DNA of 9,578 nt from an uncultured Flavobacteriaceae bacterium (lineage in GTDB: Bacteria; Bacteroidota; Bacteroidia; Flavobacteriales; Flavobacteriaceae): contig CAJXEG010000044.1 of NCBI GenBank assembly GCA_913052425.1, positions 1 to 9,578 on the forward strand, given 5' to 3'. The position numbers and the translations under genes were made by a program. Below the pieces are notes generated by a model. It searched no databases, was not told where the DNA came from, and saw nothing but the letters and a program-made list of their open reading frames with translations. Of the stretch, positions 1 to 8,138 are shown in pieces. Position 1 is the first letter of the stretch. Each line of letters begins with the position of its first letter.

Positions 1-52
1 GACCCTCAACAGTTTTCAAGACTGCCGCATTCGACCACTCTGCCATTTCTCC
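1..52 (-). tRNA. tRNA-Ser(UGA), 5' part, cut by window edge
   Basis: On the minus strand the sequence begins GGAGAAA (5' acceptor arm, from 52), then U8/G9, a D arm with GCAGAGTGG, and an anticodon stem-loop. The stem GCAGT/ACTGT (one G-U pair) encloses the 7-nt loop CTTGAAA, giving anticodon UGA (34-36 at positions 18-16), which reads UCA serine codons. The strand then enters TTGAGGGTC, the start of the long variable arm expected for tRNA-Ser. The rest of the variable arm, the T arm and the 3' acceptor lie beyond the left edge, so completeness cannot be judged. The mature 5' end at 52 comes from the 7-bp acceptor rule. Confidence 0.93.
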
Positions 53-60
53 TTGGGGTG

Positions 61-68
61 CAAATATA
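61..68 (-). promoter_or_regulatory. Bacteroidota-type -7 box for tRNA-Ser
   Basis: Read on the minus strand the octamer is TATATTTG, an exact match to the Bacteroidota -7 consensus TAnnTTTG. It ends 8 nt before the inferred mature tRNA 5' end at 52, a sensible distance for a start site close to that end. A TTG lies 15 nt upstream, closer than the usual -33/-7 spacing of about 17-23 nt, so the -33 element is doubtful. The box also shows that the tRNA need not depend on ribB read-through. Confidence 0.6.
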
Positions 69-104
69 ATATTTATTGATTTTCAATCCATTGATTTTAT
101 ATAT

Positions 105-138
105 AAAAAATTACACGATTATTAACCGGTTTAATAAT
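105..138 (-). terminator. Weak AT-rich hairpin at the ribB 3' end
   Basis: Arms ATTATTAA (118-125) and TTAATAAT (131-138) form an 8-bp stem around the 5-nt loop CCGGT. The hairpin overlaps the ribB stop codon at 131-133. On the minus strand a run of six T (110-105) follows after about 7 nt. The position fits the end of the ftsK-lolA-lptF-ribB unit, but the stem has no G-C pair and the T run is displaced. It could be a chance palindrome in AT-rich DNA. Confidence 0.3.
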
Positions 139-1261
139 TGTCATAACGCACGATTTCTAGGCCATAACCTGTGATCCCTACCCTAGGCATTTTGCTGGAG
201 TTACTGATCAAGTTCAGTTTTTTGATTTTAAGATTGTGTAAAATTTGTGCCCCTATACCAAAATCTCTCGTATCCATTATGATTGGCGGTGCTTTGTCAA
301 CCTTTCCTTTTTGCTGCATTCCTTTTAGTTTTTGGATTCTCGATAGAAGATTTTCTGAGGACTGTTGTTGGTTGATAAAAATTACCGCTCCTTTTCCAGC
401 TTGGTTGATTAGCTTAAAAATATCATCCAGTCCTTTGGTAATTTGACCTGTCAACATGCTCAAAACATCATTGCTGATCCTTAGGGAATTGATTCGGGTC
501 AAAACGGCTTCGTCTTCTTTCCAACTGCCTTTGGATAGTGCCAAGTGAATCTGTTGATTCGTAGTTTGCTGATAAGCCCTTAATCGGAATGGGCCAAAGC
601 GGGTTTCCACTTGAAAATCACTCTTTTTCTCAATCAAACTGTCGTGTTGCATTCGGTAGGCCACCAAATCTTCAATCGAAACAATTTTTAAATCAAATTT
701 CTTGGCAACCTTGACCAGTTCAGGAAGTCTTGCCATAGAACCGTCTTCATTCATGATTTCTACAATTACACCGGCAGCTTCGAATCCCGCCAAACGCGCA
801 AAATCAATTGCAGCTTCTGTATGTCCGGTACGACGCAAAACACCACCGTCCTTGGCAATCAAAGGAAATACATGACCCGGTCGGGTGAGGTCAATGGCTC
901 TGGTTTTTTTATCGATCATTGCACGGATCGTTTGGGAGCGATCTGCGGCCGAAATACCTGTCGTTACACCACTACCTCGGTAGTCTGCCGATACAGTAAA
1001 AGCAGTATCCATTGGATCTGAAGTAGAGCTTACCATTCGATCCAATTTTAATTTTTTACATTTTTTTTCGGTCAGTGGAGTACAAATCAACCCTCTTCCG
1101 TGGGTGGCCATAAAATTTATTTTCTTTGGAGTAATTACCTCTGCGGCGGCCACAAAATCACCTTCATTCTCCCGGTCTTCATCGTCTACGACTATGATAA
1201 TTTCGCCTCTCTTGATGGATGCGATGGCTTCCTCTATGGTATTGAGTAATGTTTTTGACAT
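131..1261 (-). CDS. ribB: 3,4-dihydroxy-2-butanone-4-phosphate synthase with degenerate GTP cyclohydrolase II-like domain
   Basis: This 376-residue cytoplasmic protein should convert ribulose 5-phosphate to 3,4-dihydroxy-2-butanone 4-phosphate plus formate, supplying the four-carbon unit of riboflavin. The N-terminal domain (about 1-205) keeps the acidic loop DDEDRENEGD (26-35), C60 in RGLICTPL, RPGHVFPL (127-134) and RTGHTEA (144-150), whose H147 is the expected metal ligand. The C-terminal domain (about 210-376) is RibA-like: it has RFGPFRLRAY near 221-230 and a D-x-R pair (D330, R332) followed by FGIGAQIL. A gapless alignment to the family zinc motif puts R261, G272 and I274 where the three cysteines should be. 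The RQEGRG segment reads NQQQSS (297-302). GTP cyclohydrolase II activity is therefore unlikely, and a separate ribA is expected elsewhere. The layout resembles the proteobacterial variant called RibBX. ATG start, 7 nt after the upstream permease stop; last gene of the unit. Confidence 0.93.
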   Translation of the reverse strand: MSKTLLNTIEEAIASIKRGEIIIVVDDEDRENEGDFVAAAEVITPKKINFMATHGRGLICTPLTEKKCKKLKLDRMVSSTSDPMDTAFTVSADYRGSGVTTGISAADRSQTIRAMIDKKTRAIDLTRPGHVFPLIAKDGGVLRRTGHTEAAIDFARLAGFEAAGVIVEIMNEDGSMARLPELVKVAKKFDLKIVSIEDLVAYRMQHDSLIEKKSDFQVETRFGPFRLRAYQQTTNQQIHLALSKGSWKEDEAVLTRINSLRISNDVLSMLTGQITKGLDDIFKLINQAGKGAVIFINQQQSSENLLSRIQKLKGMQQKGKVDKAPPIIMDTRDFGIGAQILHNLKIKKLNLISNSSKMPRVGITGYGLEIVRYDNY

Positions 1262-1268
1262 AAATTTT

Positions 1269-2717
1269 TTATGATTTTGGTCCCATGTATTTGGAATAAA
1301 TTTTTTGAATGGGAACCGTTATAAAATCCAGATTCACAAATCCCTCATCCGAGGAGGCTCTTTTTGTTAAATAAAATGCAAATGGAGCCAATACCATCGT
1401 GGATATCCAACTGGCCAATATTGGATGGACACTGTTGTCCTCTGCCGCATTTTTCGCAAAGATTCCGATGTAATGATAGGATAAAAAAATCAAGACCGAC
1501 AAAACCAAGGGTAAGCCCAATCCACCTTTTTTGATGATCGCACCCAAGGAAGCCCCAATCAGGAAAAGAAAGATGCAGGAGAAAATCAAGGTGAACTTAT
1601 CCAACATGATCATTTTGTGTAGGTTGATCAATTTTTGAAAGTAAAAAAAGGTTCGCTTCTTATTCTCCAGACTCCTTAAAATCCCTCTTACATCACCTAG
1701 GGATCTTTCCACAATCTGACTGACCCTCCAATCGTCAGTTATTTTGATGATATTGAGAATATTAGCCTGAATGAGTGAATCAGAAACATAGCTTTCTGTA
1801 TCTTTTACCGGTTTTATCTGGTTGCTGTAGTGTTTTTTATTAAAGTTTTCACTGAATATTTTTCTTTGAGAGCTATAATCACGTTCCAAGGTGTCAATGC
1901 TTACTTTTAGTTGATTGACTTTTTGCATTTTGTAAGTGGTGGTGTAATTTTCTTCACTCAAATCTACATTATTGAACTTGGACATATCTATGTTCATTAC
2001 ATACTCCTCGAAATATACTTTGGCATGAGGAAACCGCATTCGTTCCTCATAATTTTTACCTGCAATTTCTTCATAACGATTACCGTCATACAAGACCAGT
2101 TGGAGCGTTGCATCGGTGGTCTTACTTTTTAATTCTCCGTTTTTGGCTTTGATGACAATCCGGTTTTTATAATCATCGGTTTTTTCGTGAATGATTACAT
2201 TTTCGAGTAACCTTTCATCCTCTCCATACTTTCGCTTTACTTTGATGCTCATTTGTCCCAAGTCATTAAAAATTCCCTCTCGAATCGCAATGGCGGGTTT
2301 TAACTTGGCCAAGTTCCTTCTAAGGTTGTAGGATTTAACTTCGCCGAAGGGAATCAGGTGATTGGAAAAATAAAAACTCCCTACACCAATGGCAATGTGA
2401 ACCAAAAATAAACCCGTCATACAACGAATCAGTGAAATTCCCGTAGATTTCATTGCAGCAAACTCATAATTTTCAGCCAAGTTGCCAAAGGTCATCAAAG
2501 AGGCCAATAATATCGAAAGGGGGAGAACAATGGGGATCAGCTTGGGGGTAAAGTAGATCAAAAATTTAAAAATCGTTTCAAAATCCAAACCTTTACCCGC
2601 CAGATCGTCAATGTACAGCCAAAAGGTTTGCACCACAAAAATCAGCATACAGATGGCAAAAACACTCAGTAGGCGAATTAAATATTGGCGGATTATATAG
2701 CGATCTAGGATTTTCAA
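1269..2717 (-). CDS. LptF/LptG-family (YjgP/YjgQ) lipopolysaccharide export permease, TTG start
   Basis: LptF and LptG form the membrane core of the Lpt ABC transporter, which with the ATPase LptB extracts lipopolysaccharide from the inner membrane. This 482-residue protein has the family layout: three N-terminal membrane segments (about 12-36, 52-77, 97-118), a periplasmic beta-rich part (about 120-257), and three C-terminal segments (about 374-395, 400-421, 432-450). The sequence ENYEFAAMKSTGIS (82-95) matches the conserved loop of the family. It is about 115 residues longer than E. coli LptF or LptG (about 360 residues), mainly through a charged, probably helical stretch at about 258-365. 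The start is TTG, 4 nt after the lolA stop: there is no in-frame ATG in the preceding codons, and MKILDRYI is the N-terminus I associate with flavobacterial members. No Shine-Dalgarno is visible, so translational coupling to lolA is likely. Whether it is the LptF or the LptG orthologue cannot be decided here. Confidence 0.9.
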   Translation of the reverse strand: MKILDRYIIRQYLIRLLSVFAICMLIFVVQTFWLYIDDLAGKGLDFETIFKFLIYFTPKLIPIVLPLSILLASLMTFGNLAENYEFAAMKSTGISLIRCMTGLFLVHIAIGVGSFYFSNHLIPFGEVKSYNLRRNLAKLKPAIAIREGIFNDLGQMSIKVKRKYGEDERLLENVIIHEKTDDYKNRIVIKAKNGELKSKTTDATLQLVLYDGNRYEEIAGKNYEERMRFPHAKVYFEEYVMNIDMSKFNNVDLSEENYTTTYKMQKVNQLKVSIDTLERDYSSQRKIFSENFNKKHYSNQIKPVKDTESYVSDSLIQANILNIIKITDDWRVSQIVERSLGDVRGILRSLENKKRTFFYFQKLINLHKMIMLDKFTLIFSCIFLFLIGASLGAIIKKGGLGLPLVLSVLIFLSYHYIGIFAKNAAEDNSVHPILASWISTMVLAPFAFYLTKRASSDEGFVNLDFITVPIQKIYSKYMGPKS

Positions 2718-2721
2718 TACA

Positions 2722-3363
2722 CTAATTATTGATGTAATAATTGGGATAATCGGCTTGGTTAAAGACGAAGAAGTTTTCCGGCAGGGAACTGTCCACTTTC
2801 ATATTGTCGATGGTAAGAGTTGTTACGGTTCCATTGTCTCCCAATTCAATCAGTTTGTAAATATGGTTTTTCTGGGTATCGATTCCTACCAACAAAGACT
2901 GGATCTCCCCATCCTCCTGTGTGGGAATTAATTTTACGAATTGAATGTTTTTTCCTTTTACCCTTTGACTGATATCCCAATGGTAATCGTACCCTTCTTT
3001 GTAAAATTGTAATAATTCTTTGGGATTGATCCCAAAATCCTCTTCTTCTTCTGCCCGGGTAATGGTTATTTCTTCATTTTCGGGAACGATGGTATAGAGC
3101 GCCTTTCCGTCAAATAGCTGGATGGCATCCAAAAAGTTTAATTTGTATTTTTCGTTTGCTACGGTTACCTGTCCAGAACTTTCCTGATTGATTTGCTCCA
3201 TGCGGTTGTTAAGGACATAACTAAATTCAAATTCAATATTATCATAACTCTCCATTTGCCTGGATGCCAACTCCAATAAGTTTTGGGCCTCCACAGAGGT
3301 TTGAGACCAAATATGCGCTGTGGTTCCAATAAAAATGAGCAGCAAGTAATTTTTAAATTTCAT
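2722..3363 (-). CDS. lolA: Outer-membrane lipoprotein carrier LolA, periplasmic
   Basis: LolA carries lipoproteins across the periplasm after their release by the LolCDE transporter. The 213-residue product opens with a Sec signal peptide: MKFK, a hydrophobic core (about residues 6-17), and a probable cleavage around residues 20-21 (IWSQ). The mature part fits the LolA fold, with an N-terminal helix (about 23-40), then strand-rich sequence including IQLFDGKALYTIVPENEEIT (81-100), which is typical of the Bacteroidota branch. A near C-terminal segment reads VDSSLPENFFVFN (190-202). An acidic EEEE run sits at 105-108. LolB, the usual acceptor in gamma-proteobacteria, is generally not found in Bacteroidota, so delivery probably differs from E. 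coli. ATG start 9 nt after the ftsK stop, with no Shine-Dalgarno. Its place beside an LPS-export permease suggests a shared envelope-assembly unit. Confidence 0.88.
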   Translation of the reverse strand: MKFKNYLLLIFIGTTAHIWSQTSVEAQNLLELASRQMESYDNIEFEFSYVLNNRMEQINQESSGQVTVANEKYKLNFLDAIQLFDGKALYTIVPENEEITITRAEEEEDFGINPKELLQFYKEGYDYHWDISQRVKGKNIQFVKLIPTQEDGEIQSLLVGIDTQKNHIYKLIELGDNGTVTTLTIDNMKVDSSLPENFFVFNQADYPNYYINN

Positions 3364-3367
3364 ATTG

Positions 3368-3375
3368 CAAATTTA
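3368..3375 (-). promoter_or_regulatory. Possible internal -7 box before lolA
   Basis: Minus-strand TAAATTTG is an exact TAnnTTTG match. Its first three bases are the ftsK stop codon TAA, and its end lies 4 nt before the lolA ATG. A start site at the usual distance would give an almost leaderless lolA-lptF-ribB transcript. No -33 element was confirmed, and such AT-rich octamers arise by chance, so this is only a candidate. Confidence 0.3.
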
Positions 3376-5682
3376 TGCATCTTCATTATTCAAAAGTGCA
3401 TTGAGCGCATTTAAATCAGAGATCAGTACTTGCCTTGCCTTACTTCCTTCAAATGGCCCTACAATTCCTGCAACTTCCATTTGATCGATGATCCTTCCCG
3501 CACGATTGTATCCTAGTTTAAGTTTTCGTTGAAGCAGAGAAGCCGATCCCTGTTGGGCTGTGACAATTACCTCTGCTGCCTCCCTAAAGAGATCATCCCT
3601 CTCTGAGGGGTCAAGATCAAGACTGCTGGCATTTTCTTCCACATATTCGGGCAATTCATAGGCACTGGCATAGCCCATTTGCGAGCCGATATAATCCGAA
3701 ATCTTTTGAACTTCGGGCGTATCTACAAATGCACATTGAATTCGAGTCAAATCGTTGCCCTCAGTATAGAGCATGTCGCCACGACCGATCAATTGATCTG
3801 CTCCCCCCGAATCCAATATGGTTCGTGAATCTATTTTTGAAGTCACCCTAAAAGCAATTCTGGCGGGGAAGTTGGCCTTGATGATTCCGGTGATGACATT
3901 GACCGAGGGTCTTTGGGTGGCAATGATCAGGTGAATCCCTACTGCTCGTGCCAATTGTGCCAATCGTGCGATGGGGGTCTCGACCTCCTTACCTGCGGTC
4001 ATGATCAAATCAGCAAACTCATCCACTACCAATACTATGTATGGTAAAAAGTTGTGCCCGTCCTCCGGATTTAATTTCCGTTCCCGGTACTTTTGATTGT
4101 ATTCCTTTAGGTTTCGACACATACCGTTTTTAAGTAATTCATACCGATTATCCATTTCTATACAGAGCGAATTGAGGGTATGAATCACCTTGGTGTTGTC
4201 GGTGATGATGGCGTCTTCGGTATCGGGTAATTTAGCCAGGTAGTGGCGTTCTATTTTACTGTAAATGTTAAGCTCTACTTTTTTGGGATCAACCAATACG
4301 AATTTGATCTCAGCGGGATGTTTTTTGTAGAGTAAAGAGGTCAGTACAGCATTCAATCCCACGGACTTACCTTGACCGGTGGCTCCCGCCATAAGCAGGT
4401 GGGGCATTTTGGCCAAATCCACGACAAAAGTTTCGTTACTGATGTTTTTGCCCAAAGCCACGGGCAGTTCCATTTCAGCGGTTTGAAATTTATTGGAGGT
4501 GATCACGGATCGCATGGAGACAATGCTCGGTTTCTGGTTGGGTACTTCGATACCAATGGTTCCTTTTCCTGGAATGGGAGCAATGATTCTGATCCCCAAT
4601 GCCGATAGGGAAAGTGCAATATCGTCCTCCAAGTTTTTGATTTTGGAAATTCTAATACCCGCTTCGGGAACGATCTCATAGAGGGTTACCGTCGGGCCTA
4701 CGGTTGCTTTAATTTTTGAGATACCGATGTTGTAATTCTTAAGGGTATCTACGATTTTATTCTTGTTCAACTCCAACTCCTCCTGATCGATGGTGATGGA
4801 GCTTTCTCCATAATCTTTGAGGAGGTCATGGATGGGAAAGCGGTACTTGCTCAATTCCAGTTTGGGATCAAAAAAACCGTGTTTTTCCACCAAAGATTGC
4901 GCCAGGTTATCGGTCAAACTTTCTTCTTCTTTATAAGTCTTCACCTCCATGGTAACTTCATCCTCTTCTGATGGTTTTTCAAGTTCAATGGGTTCGGCTT
5001 GCTTTACCTCAATATCAGGAGAGGACTTTTCCACAAAATCATTGATTTCTAAATCCAGACTGTTTTCGATGCCAAGTTCAGCGCGAGTTTCCTCTTTTTT
5101 GAAAAGCGAATGAAAAAACAACAAGGCTTTTTCGGGGGTCAATCGCCATTGGAGGACCAGTATGGCAATCACCGAAAATATGAGAAGACCGGCTACCCCT
5201 ACATTGCCCAAATAAGCTACCAAAAAACTGTTGATCTCGAAGCCCACCAATCCACCCAATAAAGGGGATTCCAGATGGTAAAATCCAAAAAAAACAGACA
5301 AATACATCATATGGAGCGTGGCCCAACTCCAATGGCTTATCAGTTTTTTTCTATTGCGATCAAAAAAAAGTAAATAACCGGTGTAGCCCAGTAGATAGGG
5401 AAAGATAAAAGCAGCGATTCCAAACAGTTGGTAAATAAAAAAGTGACTTCCCAAGGCACCTACTTTATTCAAAAGGTTTTGTGATTGGACTTTCTTTTCA
5501 AAAAAGACTTCTAATGTACTTTGATCCGATTGATGATGGAACAAAAAAGAAACAAAGGAAATGGTCATCAAAAATCCCAACAACAGCAAAAAGCTTCCCA
5601 AAAGAATTTGCCTTCTTCTGATACGGTGTTTTTTTTCTTCCGAAAATTCAGGAACGCGGGTACGGGAACGCTTTTTGGTCAT
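3373..5682 (-). CDS. ftsK: DNA translocase FtsK/SpoIIIE family
   Basis: FtsK sits at the division septum and pumps chromosomal DNA as a hexameric ATPase, normally directing XerCD resolution at dif. The 769-residue protein has a basic N-terminus, four membrane segments (about 26-48, 81-107, 120-140, 154-176) and an acidic linker (about 190-258). The motor follows: an alpha-domain from about 280, then the RecA-like part with Walker A GATGQGKS (433-440) and Walker B VLVVDEFADL (550-559), plus IIATQRPSVNVITG (576-589). A winged-helix gamma domain (about 692-756) contains GYNRAGRIIDQMEVAGIVGP (724-743), the part that reads polar DNA signals and contacts XerD in known members. It is far shorter than E. 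coli FtsK (1329 residues) because the linker is short, the usual size for Bacteroidota. First gene of its unit: the ATG start is preceded by a promoter-like box and by the katG terminator. Confidence 0.97.
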   Translation of the reverse strand: MTKKRSRTRVPEFSEEKKHRIRRRQILLGSFLLLLGFLMTISFVSFLFHHQSDQSTLEVFFEKKVQSQNLLNKVGALGSHFFIYQLFGIAAFIFPYLLGYTGYLLFFDRNRKKLISHWSWATLHMMYLSVFFGFYHLESPLLGGLVGFEINSFLVAYLGNVGVAGLLIFSVIAILVLQWRLTPEKALLFFHSLFKKEETRAELGIENSLDLEINDFVEKSSPDIEVKQAEPIELEKPSEEDEVTMEVKTYKEEESLTDNLAQSLVEKHGFFDPKLELSKYRFPIHDLLKDYGESSITIDQEELELNKNKIVDTLKNYNIGISKIKATVGPTVTLYEIVPEAGIRISKIKNLEDDIALSLSALGIRIIAPIPGKGTIGIEVPNQKPSIVSMRSVITSNKFQTAEMELPVALGKNISNETFVVDLAKMPHLLMAGATGQGKSVGLNAVLTSLLYKKHPAEIKFVLVDPKKVELNIYSKIERHYLAKLPDTEDAIITDNTKVIHTLNSLCIEMDNRYELLKNGMCRNLKEYNQKYRERKLNPEDGHNFLPYIVLVVDEFADLIMTAGKEVETPIARLAQLARAVGIHLIIATQRPSVNVITGIIKANFPARIAFRVTSKIDSRTILDSGGADQLIGRGDMLYTEGNDLTRIQCAFVDTPEVQKISDYIGSQMGYASAYELPEYVEENASSLDLDPSERDDLFREAAEVIVTAQQGSASLLQRKLKLGYNRAGRIIDQMEVAGIVGPFEGSKARQVLISDLNALNALLNNEDA

Positions 5683-5699
5683 GAATGGTGCTTATCTAA

Positions 5700-5707
5700 C
5701 AAAAATA
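5700..5707 (-). promoter_or_regulatory. Bacteroidota-type -7 box for the ftsK unit
   Basis: Minus-strand TATTTTTG matches TAnnTTTG exactly. It lies between the katG terminator and the ftsK ATG, with 17 nt between box and start codon, implying a leader of roughly 10 nt. I could not find a TTG at the expected -33 distance; the nearest is 12 nt upstream of the box, which is too close. Confidence 0.5.
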
Positions 5708-5732
5708 CAAATTCATCTTCAATCCCCGGTCT

Positions 5733-5769
5733 AAAAAAACCCCGAGACCACAATTGGCTCGGGGTTTTT
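5733..5769 (-). terminator. Intrinsic terminator of katG
   Basis: Inverted arms AAAAACCCCGAG (5735-5746) and CTCGGGGTTTTT (5758-5769) are perfect 12-nt complements around an 11-nt loop. Inside the loop CCA/TGG can pair again around CAAT. Read on the minus strand the GC-rich stem ends in seven T (5739-5733), a classic rho-independent terminator 25 nt after the katG stop. The other strand also ends in five T, so it could stop plus-strand transcripts too. It separates katG from the ftsK unit. Confidence 0.93.
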
Positions 5770-5793
5770 ACTTTATGAAGTGTTTACAATGTT

Positions 5794-8022
<2,229 letters not shown>

Positions 8023-8037
8023 TTATATTTTTTTCAG

Positions 8038-8044
8038 CAAAGTA
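8038..8044 (-). promoter_or_regulatory. Candidate katG promoter element
   Basis: Minus-strand TACTTTG resembles the Bacteroidota -7 box but is one base short of TAnnTTTG. It lies 27 nt before the katG ATG, a reasonable leader length. No TTG sits at the expected distance upstream. It is the best candidate in the spacer, but a weak one. Confidence 0.3.
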
Positions 8045-8070
8045 AAATTAAATTTATTTAAGGTAAAATT
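8042..8070. repeat. Two 8-bp direct repeats upstream of katG
   Basis: GTAAAATT occurs at 8042-8049 and again at 8063-8070, 21 bp start to start, about two helical turns, so both copies face the same side of the DNA. The katG-proximal copy overlaps the candidate -7 element. The layout would suit an operator, but the region is very AT-rich and chance repeats are likely. Confidence 0.25.
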
Positions 8071-8111
8071 TAAAAGAGATGATAATTAATTTCTTTGCGA
8101 GTATAAGAAAT

Positions 8112-8138
8112 ATTAATCATCCTGAAGATGAGATTAAT
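8112..8138 (-). terminator. Hairpin at the nhaC 3' end
   Basis: Arms ATTAATCATC (8112-8121) and GATG-AG-ATTAAT (8127-8138, two-base bulge) pair around the loop CTGAA and overlap the nhaC stop codon at 8134-8136. On the minus strand no T run follows, so it is not a standard intrinsic terminator. It could be an mRNA 3'-end stabiliser or chance pairing. Read-through from nhaC into katG remains possible. Confidence 0.3.

Noticed and set aside
1262..1400. FMN riboswitch in front of ribB
   Set aside because: ribB starts 7 nt after the permease stop, leaving no room for a leader, and I see no conserved RFN-element segments.
5521..5778. 85-codon plus-strand frame over the ftsK start and the terminator
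   Set aside because: It runs through the ftsK N-terminal codons and then through the terminator stem, so it cannot be a sensible gene.
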